Of a stretch of 33,646 bases of DNA, positions 16,069 through 24,541 are shown piece by piece. The stretch is from positions 1 through 33,646 of the forward strand of contig LADQ01000080.1 of the NCBI GenBank assembly GCA_000961635.1. The letters are read 5' to 3'. The notes below the pieces were generated by a model. It saw only the letters and a list, made by a program, of their open reading frames with translations. It was not told the DNA's origin and ran no database searches. This DNA is from Hoeflea sp. BRH_c9. GTDB taxonomy: Bacteria > Pseudomonadota > Alphaproteobacteria > Rhizobiales > Rhizobiaceae. Positions within the stretch are counted from its first letter, which is position 1, and the number at the start of each line of letters is the position of its first letter. Both the position numbers and the translations under genes were made by a program.

Positions 16069-16442
16069 CGCATTATCGCCCCGGCCAGGGCATTCGTCAC
16101 CTCTTGCATGAATCGACAATCCCCATTTGCGTTTCCTCTTTTCAGCTTGAGTCTGATAGGCGCGCCGGTCAAGCCGCGTTTTCGCCGCAGCGGCTTTTCA
16201 AGGCGGAGCGCAGGGACAAGGTCGATGATTATGCGCGCTGACGACAATGGCATTGGCATTCTCGCCCACGGTTCTGACCGGACGGGATCAGATCACTAAG
16301 GCGGAATTGGGCTGGTTCCCCTTTCAAAACCATGGCGGTTGAATTCCGAACCTCATCGAGGTTGCGTTGGAGCCAAAATCGGACGCCGACAATGGGTCAA
16401 TCTTCAATGCCGTTTGACAACCATCAGACGCATCGACCGGAT
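16069..16442. other. Intergenic region downstream of the catabolic array
   Basis: A gap of about 374 bases between the fused kinase start and the end of the decarboxylase gene, both on the minus strand. It should hold the end of the long catabolic transcript and the kinase promoter. Two stem-loops are visible: AAGCCGC/GCGGCTT at 16171-16196 and AACCTC-ATC-GAGGTT at 16349-16363. Neither has a T-run on the minus strand. No coding frame was accepted. Confidence 0.4.
16349..16363 (-). terminator. Possible weak stem-loop after the catabolic array
   Basis: A 6-bp perfect stem with a 3-base loop (AACCTC-ATC-GAGGTT) lies about 80 bases beyond the last gene of the array. No T-run follows in the minus direction, so intrinsic termination is doubtful. 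It might only protect a transcript end. Confidence 0.25.
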
Positions 16443-17411
16443 TCAGATATTCAAGAGGGTCGCGGCGTTGTCACGACAGATCTTGCGTCGTTCCTCATTG
16501 CTCAGCGGCGCTGCCTCAATCCAGTCACCGGCCTCTTCCGGACGCTCGAACGGATAATCTACCGAGAACATGATCCTTGTATCGCCGACCATATCGAGCG
16601 CACATCGAAGCGGTGCGTCCGCGCACATGCCGGATGTCGTCATCCAGATATTGCGTTTGAAATAGTCCGAAGGCTTCATCTGCAGCCGCATGCCGCCACG
16701 GTTGGAAATTTCCCACCGGCTGTCGAGCCGCCAGAGAAGGTAAGGCAGCGTCTCTCCGAGATGACCGAGTACAAGGCGAGCGCCGGGATAGCGGTCAAAT
16801 GTGCCGGAGAAAACCAGCCGGAGGGCATGTGTCGCGGTTTCGACAGTCCAGCTCCATACCGGCCCCCACAGTTCCGGATGATCGTTGTACATCTGGACCT
16901 GCTCGGCCGGATTGTTCGGATGGATATAGACAGGCACCTGCAGATCGGACACGCGCTCCCAGAACGGCGCATAGCGGTCGTCATCAAGATAGGTTCCGCC
17001 GGTCTGACCATTGATCATGGCGCCTTGCATGCCAAGTTCGCGCACGCAGCGTTCCAGTTCGTCAGCCGCCGCTGCCGGATCCTGCATGGCCAGATGCGCA
17101 AAGCCGCCATAGCGGTCCGGCTGCTTTGATATCTCGTTTGCGAGAAAATCATTGATCTGCCTTGCCCGGCGCGTCGCGGTGTCCGTGCGTTTTTCCGCCT
17201 GCACACCCGGACCCGCCAAGGACAGGATCGATTTTTCAATGCCAATCCGCTCCATTGCCGCAAGGCGTTGCTCGCCGAAATCCTCGAGAGCCTCGCGCGC
17301 CTTGCCAAACAGCGCCGGGCTGATATTGACCGCCGTCTTCGCCCAGTAATCGACGAAGTCGGGGTGCATGAAGTGCTCTTCCAGAGCGATTTTGGGGGTA
17401 AGCGCAGGCAT
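16443..17411 (-). CDS. Metal-dependent amidohydrolase, gamma-resorcylate/dihydroxybenzoate decarboxylase family
   Basis: A 322-residue TIM-barrel enzyme of the Amidohydro_2 (ACMSD-like) group. The opening PKIALEEHF is close to that of gamma-resorcylate decarboxylase. Metal ligands can be placed as Glu11, His13, His164 (YIHP), His217 (GHLGE) and Asp285 (FSVDYPF). All are present, so an active decarboxylase or hydrolase is expected. Known relatives act on hydroxybenzoates, 5-carboxyvanillate or related acids, but also on other carboxylated or lactone substrates. The ATG at 17411 has GGAGA five to nine bases upstream. It is the last gene of the IclR-linked array, 199 bases after the M24 gene, so it may also be transcribed separately. 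Substrate is unknown. Confidence 0.85.
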   Translation of the reverse strand: MPALTPKIALEEHFMHPDFVDYWAKTAVNISPALFGKAREALEDFGEQRLAAMERIGIEKSILSLAGPGVQAEKRTDTATRRARQINDFLANEISKQPDRYGGFAHLAMQDPAAAADELERCVRELGMQGAMINGQTGGTYLDDDRYAPFWERVSDLQVPVYIHPNNPAEQVQMYNDHPELWGPVWSWTVETATHALRLVFSGTFDRYPGARLVLGHLGETLPYLLWRLDSRWEISNRGGMRLQMKPSDYFKRNIWMTTSGMCADAPLRCALDMVGDTRIMFSVDYPFERPEEAGDWIEAAPLSNEERRKICRDNAATLLNI

Positions 17412-17610
17412 GGAGTCTCCATTATCCAGATTGGCGCGGTCAGTTGCCGCGTAAGCTCGGCGAAGTCACAGCAAAGCCACCATCAGCATGATTGCTGGCG
17501 GGCGCGAGTTCCATAACGAGACGCAAAGCGCTGCGTTCAGGCATTTCCCGGATTTGTTCCAAGACATTGTTTTCCCGTGGTATGGCGTTCCTTGGCTTCG
17601 CCCATTCCGA

Positions 17611-18777
17611 TCACAGTTCGAATATCTTTTTCTCGGTTCTGTGCAGGCAATCGCTGACGCCGGTGGACGTGATCAGATAATTGTCGCAGATCACCGCAAA
17701 CACCCGGCCATCGTCATAACCGGGATGGACGGCGAGACACATGCCCTCGGCAAGCGGCATGGTCTCGTCCCTGCGGATCAGCGGACGCTCCACCATTTCG
17801 CAGCCCTGGCCATGGGCGTAGAGACGAATCTCCGGCGGCAGTCCCCGCGCCTGCATCCAGTCATCATGGGACTGCGCGATTGCGGCAGGGTGCGCACCTG
17901 GTTTCATCAATGACAGGGTATGGTCCTGTGCGGCCTTCACATTGGCAAAGGCTGCATGCAGATGATCCTGCGCCGTGCCCAGGACCATGGTGCGCGCAAT
18001 CTCCAGATAAAGACCACCCGGCCCGTTGACCTCGATCAGCAGCGACATGTGATCCCCAGCGCTCAACTGGCGGGTCTGGAAGTGCCGCCCCATGAACCGG
18101 GATGGCTGCCCTTGCGGAGCCGACAGACCCAGATGGATGCCCTGATCGCTGCCCAGCCTGCGCCCGACAGCTTCGGCATGGGTTGCGACATCGCGGTCGG
18201 TCACGCCCGGACGGATGAAATCGCAAACCTCCGCGAAAACCCTGTCCTGCAGGTCCGCCGTCTTGCGGATGAGCGCAATTTCCTCAGCACTCCTGATTGC
18301 CTTTACCTGGTCAAGACGATCCGATGCGTCGATGGTATCGAACCCGTCCTTGAGTGCGGCCATCATGCCGTAGGGAAAGGCCTGCGGGCACAGCACGCCC
18401 AATCGCTTCGCGCCGGCATCCCGCAATCCGCCAACCAGAAGCCCGGTATCGTAGTCGACCGTGTAGTGAATGGAATGGAATGACGGCGTGCCCAGAATTC
18501 GCCCCACCCCACGCGCGCCGTGATCCTCGGGCGCGGGGACCCGATCCGTGCCGAATGCGCCCATTTCCACCACAAGCATCGGACGGTCGCGAAAGAACAC
18601 GACAGTCCGCGGATAGCCGTTGAGGGCTGGCACATCGGTGAACCAGCGCACATAACCGCCAATCCAATCCTCCCTTGCATGCATGACCAGGGCATCCAGA
18701 TGCTCCACATCAAGGATAGTCCGGGCCAGCGCCCAGCGACGCTCCAGCTCTGAATTCGAAATTGGTGAGATAGTCAT
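17611..18777 (-). CDS. M24-family (creatinase/aminopeptidase P fold) protein with altered metal site
   Basis: A 388-residue protein with an N-terminal creatinase-like domain (about 1-165) and a C-terminal pita-bread domain. In metallopeptidases the five ligands are Asp, Asp, His, Glu, Glu. Here the matching positions read Glu249 (LLIEVNG), Glu259 (LEIARTM), His322 (AHGQG), His351 (VHPGYDD) and Cys364 (VICDNYLIT). The site is therefore not the normal dinuclear one. Creatinase, ectoine hydrolase and DMSP lyase DddP are family members with changed sites and non-peptide substrates. A hydrolase or lyase on a small molecule is more likely than a peptidase. The start overlaps the stop of the dehydrogenase gene (ATGA), tying it to the pathway. 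Confidence 0.82.
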   Translation of the reverse strand: MTISPISNSELERRWALARTILDVEHLDALVMHAREDWIGGYVRWFTDVPALNGYPRTVVFFRDRPMLVVEMGAFGTDRVPAPEDHGARGVGRILGTPSFHSIHYTVDYDTGLLVGGLRDAGAKRLGVLCPQAFPYGMMAALKDGFDTIDASDRLDQVKAIRSAEEIALIRKTADLQDRVFAEVCDFIRPGVTDRDVATHAEAVGRRLGSDQGIHLGLSAPQGQPSRFMGRHFQTRQLSAGDHMSLLIEVNGPGGLYLEIARTMVLGTAQDHLHAAFANVKAAQDHTLSLMKPGAHPAAIAQSHDDWMQARGLPPEIRLYAHGQGCEMVERPLIRRDETMPLAEGMCLAVHPGYDDGRVFAVICDNYLITSTGVSDCLHRTEKKIFEL

Positions 18778-19700
18778 GTGTCCAGTCTGCCTTTCAACGC
18801 GGCCACTCCACCGGAAGCGAATGCCTTCATGTTCGCGATCACGATCGGCAGCGCCTGCTCATGGTAAATGTCGGATGCGCCGCCGATGTGCGGGGTAACG
18901 ATCAGGTTGGGAAGATCCCAAACAGCGGCCTCCGGAACCAAGGGGGAATGAGCAAAGACATCAAGCGCCGCGCCGGCGATGCCCCCCGATTTAAGGCTTT
19001 CGGCAAGTGCCGCCTCGTCGACACAGCCACCACGTGCGATGTTGACGAGATAGGCGGACGGCTTCATTGCGCCGAGCACCTCGGCATTGACGATGTGATG
19101 GGTGGCTTCGCTGTAGGGCGTCAGAACGATCAGGAAATCGGCTTCGGCCGCGGCATCAACCAGGGCGCTGCGCGGATAGACCTTATCAATGCCGGGCGCG
19201 GACCTGCGCCCGCCGGAAACGCCGGTCACGCGCATGCCGAAGGCGCCAAGCACACCGGCCAGATGTCCGGCGATGGCGCCAAGACCAACGATGCAGGCCG
19301 TCTTCCCGGCAAGCAATGGCTGTGGCCACCGTTCCCAGACATGCGCCTTCTGATTCTCCAGCATCCTCGGGAAACGGCGCAGCAAGGCCAGCATGTGCAG
19401 GACCGCCAGTTCACTCATTTGCGGACCATGGATGCCACTGCAATTGGTGATGGCCACGCCCTTGAGGCTCAGCAGATTGTCAACGCCCGTGGTCAGAGCC
19501 TGGATCCAGGTTAATTTGGGCATTTTGGCAAGAAGTTCCGGCTTCAGGTAGGGCGCCAGTCCGACCAGAACCTCGGCATCAGGCGCAAGTGCAATGGCCT
19601 GATCCAGATCGACCGCGGCATCAAAGGTCATCTCCGGCACCGCTTCCGCCAGCCGCTCGGCATAAAATTCGGCCTGATTGTCAATAATCAATACGGTCAC
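18774..19700 (-). CDS. D-2-hydroxyacid dehydrogenase family oxidoreductase
   Basis: A 308-residue NAD(P)-binding protein. The Rossmann motif is GLGAIAGHLAG at about 139-149, where the third Gly of GXGXXG is Ala. Catalytic Arg is in NIARGGCVDE (Arg223) and the acid-base His in TPHIGG (His271). The catalytic Glu, normally in DVFxxEPL, is replaced: the sequence reads DVFAHSPL, so Ser252 stands in its place. Activity may be lowered or the chemistry changed. The start is GTG at 19700 with GAGG about six bases upstream; the TRAP large permease ends 8 bases before. Family members reduce or oxidise 2-oxo/2-hydroxy acids such as glyoxylate, hydroxypyruvate or phosphoglycerate. The end overlaps the M24 gene. 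Confidence 0.86.
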   Translation of the reverse strand: MTVLIIDNQAEFYAERLAEAVPEMTFDAAVDLDQAIALAPDAEVLVGLAPYLKPELLAKMPKLTWIQALTTGVDNLLSLKGVAITNCSGIHGPQMSELAVLHMLALLRRFPRMLENQKAHVWERWPQPLLAGKTACIVGLGAIAGHLAGVLGAFGMRVTGVSGGRRSAPGIDKVYPRSALVDAAAEADFLIVLTPYSEATHHIVNAEVLGAMKPSAYLVNIARGGCVDEAALAESLKSGGIAGAALDVFAHSPLVPEAAVWDLPNLIVTPHIGGASDIYHEQALPIVIANMKAFASGGVAALKGRLDT

Positions 19701-19708
19701 AATTCACC

Positions 19709-21007
19709 TCAGTACAAGATCGAAGGAAGCCACAGCGCCAGCGACGGAAACACAAACATCAGCACGATGAGGATGATCGGTGCGATCAGGAACGGGATGA
19801 TGCCACGGTAAAGGTCCCGCATCGGCAGATCTTTCACCTGCGCGCGAATGATGAAAAGATTCATCCCAACCGGCGGGGTGATGAGTCCGAGTTCGACGAG
19901 AACCGCAACCAGAACGCCGAACCAGATCGGGTCAAAACCGTAACCGGTAACAACGGGAAGGAACACCGGCACCGTGATCAGCACCATCCCGAGCCCTTCA
20001 AGGAAACACCCGAGAACGATGTAAATGAGGATGATCAGCGTCATGATGGCCCAGGCGTTGAGATCCGCTTGATTGGCCAAAGCCAGAAGCGTGTCGGGCA
20101 ATCGGGTCTGGACAACGAAATTGGCAAAGAGTGTGGCGCCGATGATGATCATGAACAGCGCACATGAAACCAGGACGCTGGCCTTTATGCTGCGGATCAA
20201 TTGGTCAAGGTTCAGGGTCCGGTTGATGAAGCCGAGGAGGATGGCGCCGAATGCACCGACCGATGCGGCTTCAGTCGGGCTGAATATGCCGGCGTAGATG
20301 CCACCGATCGTCAGGGCAAACAGCAACACGAACTGCCAGGGCCCGACCAGCGCCATGAGACGCTCGCGCACGGAAGCGGACACCTCGATCGGCGCTGCTC
20401 CCGCGCGCCGCGCGATCAACAGCGCAATGACCACATAGAGAAGCAGCAAGACGATTCCGGGCAGCATGGACGCAGCGAACAGCCGCGCAACACTGGTTTC
20501 GGTTATGGATCCGTAGATGACGAGAATGATCGAAGGCGGAATCAGGATGCCAAGCGATCCGCCCGCCGCGACGGATGCCGCGGAATAGCTCGGCCTGTAA
20601 CCCGCGCGTCCCATTTCCGGCATCGCTATGCGGGTCATGCTGGCGGCTGTCGCAACCGAACTGCCGCAGATGGCTCCGAACGCGCCCGATGCCGCAATGG
20701 AAGCCACCGCCAGTCCTCCGCGCAAACCGGACAGAACAACGCGCGCGGCATTGAACAGATCCGCTGACATCCGGGAGCCGCTGGCGACTTCACCCATGAG
20801 TATGAACAACGGGATGACCGAAAGATTGTAGCCCGACGCCACGTCAAAGATCGTGGTCCCGGTCAGGAATTTCGACGACATCAATCCATTGAGCGCCCAG
20901 TTGCCGCAGATCCCGATAATGGCAAGCGCAATCCAGACCGGCTGCCGAAGGAACAGCATTACCAGCATCAGGCCAATGCCACTGAGCCCAAGTGCAAAGG
21001 AGCTCAT
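19709..21007 (-). CDS. dctM: TRAP transporter large permease DctM
   Basis: A 432-residue integral membrane protein with about twelve or more TM segments. The DctM hallmarks are visible: IPLFILMGEVASGS, CGSSVATAASMTRIAMPEM, GGSLGILIPPSIILVIYG, FSPTEAASVGA and ELGLITPPVGMNLFII. It carries solute uptake coupled to sodium across the inner membrane. The ATG overlaps the DctQ stop by ATGA. Together with DctQ and DctP upstream it forms a complete TRAP importer, the second uptake system of this array. Substrates are typically organic acids, sugar acids or zwitterions. Confidence 0.95.
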   Translation of the reverse strand: MSSFALGLSGIGLMLVMLFLRQPVWIALAIIGICGNWALNGLMSSKFLTGTTIFDVASGYNLSVIPLFILMGEVASGSRMSADLFNAARVVLSGLRGGLAVASIAASGAFGAICGSSVATAASMTRIAMPEMGRAGYRPSYSAASVAAGGSLGILIPPSIILVIYGSITETSVARLFAASMLPGIVLLLLYVVIALLIARRAGAAPIEVSASVRERLMALVGPWQFVLLFALTIGGIYAGIFSPTEAASVGAFGAILLGFINRTLNLDQLIRSIKASVLVSCALFMIIIGATLFANFVVQTRLPDTLLALANQADLNAWAIMTLIILIYIVLGCFLEGLGMVLITVPVFLPVVTGYGFDPIWFGVLVAVLVELGLITPPVGMNLFIIRAQVKDLPMRDLYRGIIPFLIAPIILIVLMFVFPSLALWLPSILY

Positions 21008-21513
21008 AGCCCGCCCTCCTCGGTCGGGGCGTGGTTCGTGTTAGCTGAGGATGTACGGAGTTGTATGAGATAGCCCCAGAATATGCCGGTCATTCCAAGG
21101 AACGCAACCAGCCAAAGAGACCATTGCGGCACACCGAGCTCCAAAGAGCGGTCGCCGTATCGCCAGGCGTCCATCGCCGGGCCGATCATCGCCCATCCGC
21201 TGAAGATAAAAAGGCTGACGCCAAGCCCCGCAGCAACCAGCGAGAGCAACCGCAACGCCCATGACGGAAGGAAGCTGTCAATCAGGTCGATCAGGATCTC
21301 GCCCCTGCGGGCGACGACCGGCGCCATGCCGAACATCACCATGACAAGGAGCGCGATGCCGACCACGTCGTAGGTGCCGCGAACAGGTGTATTGAACACC
21401 GTGCGCAGCACGACATCAGCGACCACGACCAGCATCATGAGCACCAATCCGCCACCCGCGATGGCGAGCATTGCATTGGTCACCCTGTCGTATTCAGCCG
21501 ATTTTGGGGGCAT
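21004..21513 (-). CDS. dctQ: TRAP transporter small permease DctQ
   Basis: A 169-residue membrane protein with four predicted TM segments and the DctQ-type pattern VVADVVLRTVFNTPVRGTYD followed by ARRGEILIDLI. It is the small subunit that joins DctM. The ATG at 21513 is preferred because AGGAAAGAG lies about six bases upstream; an in-frame ATG at 21534 would precede that ribosome site. It is separated from dctP by about 60 bases holding a strong hairpin. Confidence 0.92.
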   Translation of the reverse strand: MPPKSAEYDRVTNAMLAIAGGGLVLMMLVVVADVVLRTVFNTPVRGTYDVVGIALLVMVMFGMAPVVARRGEILIDLIDSFLPSWALRLLSLVAAGLGVSLFIFSGWAMIGPAMDAWRYGDRSLELGVPQWSLWLVAFLGMTGIFWGYLIQLRTSSANTNHAPTEEGGL

Positions 21514-21539
21514 CGCAGGCTCTTTCCTTTGCATATTGA

Positions 21540-21565
21540 GCGACCCGCCGTGATTGGCGGGTCGC
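21540..21565 (-). promoter_or_regulatory. Intercistronic stem-loop between dctP and dctQ
   Basis: A perfect 10-bp stem with a 6-base loop: GCGACCCGCC at 21540-21549 and GGCGGGTCGC at 21556-21565. It has no T-run afterwards. Such structures after a binding-protein gene often stabilise its mRNA or reduce read-through, giving more binding protein than permease. The role here is inferred. Confidence 0.7.
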
Positions 21566-21573
21566 AGCTTTCA

Positions 21574-22560
21574 TCACTTGGTATAGGCGGCGACAAAATC
21601 GGCGGCGTTGCCGCCAACTGCGTCAATCGCGCCCGTGACAATGCTCTTGAACTCACCTTGAAGGGTAGCGAGCATCTCATCATTGAGTTCGATGATGTTT
21701 ACACCACCATCGACCATGTATTGCCGTCCGGCGCTTTCGCCTTGGTCCCAGCGCGCGCCATACCATTCGCCACGGTCAGGGCCGGTGGTGTCGGAAACCG
21801 CTTGCTGCATCGCCGGCGTCAGGCGATCCCAGGCCGCGTTCGACATCACCAGAGCAAAGGTTGCCGAGGCGAGGCCCGGCTCCATCGAGTATTGCGTCAC
21901 GGGTGCAAAGTCGAAGGCCTGTGTCGCTTCGAACGGGAAAGACGCGGCGTCGACGACGCCTTTGCCCATCGCATCCGCGGACTCCGCCGGCGGCACTGGT
22001 ACCGGCGAAGCGCCCATCGCCTCGATCATCTGCTGCCAAATCGTGCCGGCATAGCGAATGCGCAGGCCCTTGACTGCATCAAGGTCGCTCGGGTCGGTTT
22101 TCGCGAAATGCAGCTTCAGCGGCGGCGTCACCGCCATCCAGAGAATGCGGGTGCCCTCGTGTTCCGCCGCGAGATAGTCGGGCGCCAGCTCTGTCAAACG
22201 GCGCGAGGTAATCGCGCTTTCCTTGCCTGCTGACGGAAAGGTCAGCGGCAACCCGGCAAGTTCCGTCGTCGGGAATCGTCCCGGCGTCGCACCGTGCAGG
22301 ATGATCGCAATATCCGCTCCACCCGAGCGCACCAGATCGAACTGGCGCGGCGGCGGTCCAAGCTGCCCCGCAGGGAAGATTTCGACTTTCAGCTCACCAC
22401 CCGTTTTTTCGCTCAGTTCCTCACCCCAGGCCTGGATCGCCTTGTTGAAGGTGTGCATCGGCGGCAGGAAACTCGATACCTTGAGTGTTTCCGCCATGGC
22501 GGGAGCTCCCAACCCGCTCGCGACCAGTGCACCAATTGTAACCAATTGAAGTAATTTCAT
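21574..22560 (-). CDS. dctP: TRAP transporter solute-binding protein DctP
   Basis: A 328-residue periplasmic protein. A Sec signal peptide (MKLLQLVTIGALVASGLGAPAMA, cut before ETLKV) precedes a DctP-type domain. The conserved Arg that usually binds the substrate carboxylate is in KGLRIRYAG. GQLGPPPRQFDLVRSGGADI and ASFPFEATQAFDF also fit the family. The ATG at 22560 has GGGAGAG upstream and gives the signal peptide; a longer frame start at 22590 does not. Gap to the BKACE gene is 26 bases. It binds an organic anion in the periplasm for DctQM. Confidence 0.93.
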   Translation of the reverse strand: MKLLQLVTIGALVASGLGAPAMAETLKVSSFLPPMHTFNKAIQAWGEELSEKTGGELKVEIFPAGQLGPPPRQFDLVRSGGADIAIILHGATPGRFPTTELAGLPLTFPSAGKESAITSRRLTELAPDYLAAEHEGTRILWMAVTPPLKLHFAKTDPSDLDAVKGLRIRYAGTIWQQMIEAMGASPVPVPPAESADAMGKGVVDAASFPFEATQAFDFAPVTQYSMEPGLASATFALVMSNAAWDRLTPAMQQAVSDTTGPDRGEWYGARWDQGESAGRQYMVDGGVNIIELNDEMLATLQGEFKSIVTGAIDAVGGNAADFVAAYTK

Positions 22561-22586
22561 TACTTTCTCTCCCTGATAGCGTGAGG

Positions 22587-23519
22587 TCAAAACCCCACCT
22601 TATCCCCGCCCTTCAGGCCGAGGATTTCACGTGCCTCGTCCGGGGACGCGACTTCGCACCCCAGATCTTCGACAATTCGACGTATCTTCTGAACTTGCTC
22701 GGCGTTGCTCCGGGCCAGCTGGCCACGCCCGATCAACAGGCTGTCTTCCAGCCCCACACGCACATTACCGCCCATCTGGCTGGCAGTTGTAGCGAGCGGC
22801 ATTTGCGCACCGCCGGCTCCCAGAACCGACCACCTGTAATCGTCTCCAAACAGCCGGTCCGCGGTGCGCTTCATGAAGATGAGATTGTCCACTTCCGGCC
22901 CGATCCCGCCAAGGATGCCGAAGATGAACTGGAGGAAGATCGGCGCCTTGAACAGGCCGATATCCATGCAGAATTTCAGATTGTAGAGATGACCGACATC
23001 GTAGCACTCGTGCTCGAACTTGATGCCGTGCGGCGCCAGCTGGGTGGCCGCATTGCGGATGTCGGCAAAGGTGTTGCGGAAAATGTAGGTGTCCGAATTG
23101 GCGATATAGTCCTTTTCCCAGTCGAACTTGAAGGTCTCATAGCGATCAGCCAACGGGTGAAAGGAGAAATTCATGCTGCCCATGTTCATCGAGCACATCT
23201 CGGGGCTGAAGGTCAGCGCAGGCGTAATCCGCTCCTCGATGGTGTTCTTCAGGCTGCCGCCGGTGGAAATATTGATGACGGCATCGGTCGATTGCTTGAT
23301 GCGGGGCAGAAAGGCCGCGAAATGCGCCGGATCGATGGAAACGCCTCCGTCCTCGGGCCGGCGTGCATGCAAATGCAGGATCGAGGCGCCGGCTTCCGCG
23401 GCAGCTATGGCCTGCTCCGCAATGTCATCGGCGGTGTAGGGCAACGCATCCGACATTGTCGGGGTGTGAATTGCGCCGGTCACGGCGCAGGTGATGATCG
23501 TCTTTGGTTTCTTGGCCAT
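22587..23519 (-). CDS. Beta-keto acid cleavage enzyme (BKACE, DUF849)
   Basis: A 310-residue TIM-barrel enzyme. BKACEs use acetyl-CoA to cleave a beta-keto acid, giving acetoacetate and a new acyl-CoA. The Zn ligands of the founding enzyme Kce (two His and a Glu) match His49 and His51 in ILHLHARRP and Glu258 in VRVGLEDS. ISTGG is the loop near the substrate carboxylate. Family members act on 3-keto-5-aminohexanoate, dehydrocarnitine and many other beta-keto acids, and specificity depends on pocket residues I cannot assign. It lies between the two transporter sets, and the 3-hydroxyacyl-type dehydrogenase upstream could make its keto substrate. The start ATG has AGGAAC ahead of it. Confidence 0.93.
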   Translation of the reverse strand: MAKKPKTIITCAVTGAIHTPTMSDALPYTADDIAEQAIAAAEAGASILHLHARRPEDGGVSIDPAHFAAFLPRIKQSTDAVINISTGGSLKNTIEERITPALTFSPEMCSMNMGSMNFSFHPLADRYETFKFDWEKDYIANSDTYIFRNTFADIRNAATQLAPHGIKFEHECYDVGHLYNLKFCMDIGLFKAPIFLQFIFGILGGIGPEVDNLIFMKRTADRLFGDDYRWSVLGAGGAQMPLATTASQMGGNVRVGLEDSLLIGRGQLARSNAEQVQKIRRIVEDLGCEVASPDEAREILGLKGGDKVGF

Positions 23520-23521
23520 GT

Positions 23522-24541
23522 CTAGGTTCCTTTCTCAGAAAGTCCGCGCACCCGCTGGCTCAGCGGAAACAATTCAATGCCGCGACGTCCGCGCACCAAC
23601 CCCCACAGCCCATTGGGTGTTTTCAGCATGATCAGAATGGCGACGAATCCCAGCGCGATCAGATAGATCGTTCCAAAATCGGCAAGTGTCTCGCGCAGGG
23701 CAAAGAACACAAGCGTCCCGATGATGGGGCCCTCGATCGTCCCGATCCCGCCAATGACAACGATGAAGATGACAAAGGCGGTCCAGTCATTCGTGGAGAA
23801 CGCCGCATCCGGCGAAATCCGCAGCTTTTGCAGGAAGATCAGCGCGCCGGTCAGGGTCGTCAGTCCGGCAGTCACCACATAGACCAGAAACTTCGTGCGC
23901 CAGACATCTATGCCCAGGGAACTTGCAGCCAGCTCATTGTCGCGGATCGCCGTCAGGGCAACACCCTGCCGCGACCGCAGGAAGAAGAACACAGCGCCAA
24001 CCACAACAACCACAAGCCCCAGGGCAAACCAGTAAGCCAGGGCTTCGCGCCCATCCCTGCCCGACGCCAGGTCCTTGACGATTGCGGTTGTCAGGGATGT
24101 CCCGGACCCGCCTCCGAGCGCGGAAACCTGTGCGAAGGAAAGACGGAAGACCTCGGCGACAACCCACGTCCCGATGGCAAAATAGGCGCCTCGCAGACGG
24201 AAGATCAGAAACGCGATCGGCGCTGAGATCGCGGCGCCGAGAACCATCGCAACAGGGAAAGCGATGAAGGGAGACATGCCCCACAACATCGTCGCGGCAA
24301 AGAAGACATAACCACCCAAACCGACATAGGCCTGTTGACCTACCGACACCAACCCGGCGTAACCGGCCAGAAGGTTCCACAGTGTCGCAAGCGACATGTA
24401 GAGAAAAATTTCGCCAAAGAGACGGAGATCGGCGCGCCCGGCCCACCAGGGCGCCGCAGCCATCACGACAACAATCAGCGCAAGCATCACCATTGCCATC
24501 GTGGACAGACGGGTTGCGCGCGAGACCTTGAGAGTATCCAT
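23522..24541 (-). CDS. livM: Branched-chain-type ABC importer permease LivM
   Basis: A 339-residue permease with about ten TM segments. The segment GYAGLVSVGQQAYVGLGGYV and the loop RSRQGVALTAIRDNELAASSLGIDVWRTK are diagnostic of LivM, the latter contacting the ATPases. The ATG at 24541 shares one base with the LivH stop (TGATG). A long upstream in-frame extension runs over livH and was rejected. Works with LivH and the two ATPases to import the ligand of the array's binding protein. Substrates of such HAAT importers include amino acids, amides, aromatic acids and urea. Confidence 0.93.
   Translation of the reverse strand: MDTLKVSRATRLSTMAMVMLALIVVVMAAAPWWAGRADLRLFGEIFLYMSLATLWNLLAGYAGLVSVGQQAYVGLGGYVFFAATMLWGMSPFIAFPVAMVLGAAISAPIAFLIFRLRGAYFAIGTWVVAEVFRLSFAQVSALGGGSGTSLTTAIVKDLASGRDGREALAYWFALGLVVVVVGAVFFFLRSRQGVALTAIRDNELAASSLGIDVWRTKFLVYVVTAGLTTLTGALIFLQKLRISPDAAFSTNDWTAFVIFIVVIGGIGTIEGPIIGTLVFFALRETLADFGTIYLIALGFVAILIMLKTPNGLWGLVRGRRGIELFPLSQRVRGLSEKGT

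Noticed and set aside
16171-16198. Stem-loop AAGCCGC/GCGGCTT followed by TT as a terminator
   Set aside because: The T-run is on the plus strand, where no gene ends nearby, and the loop is long.
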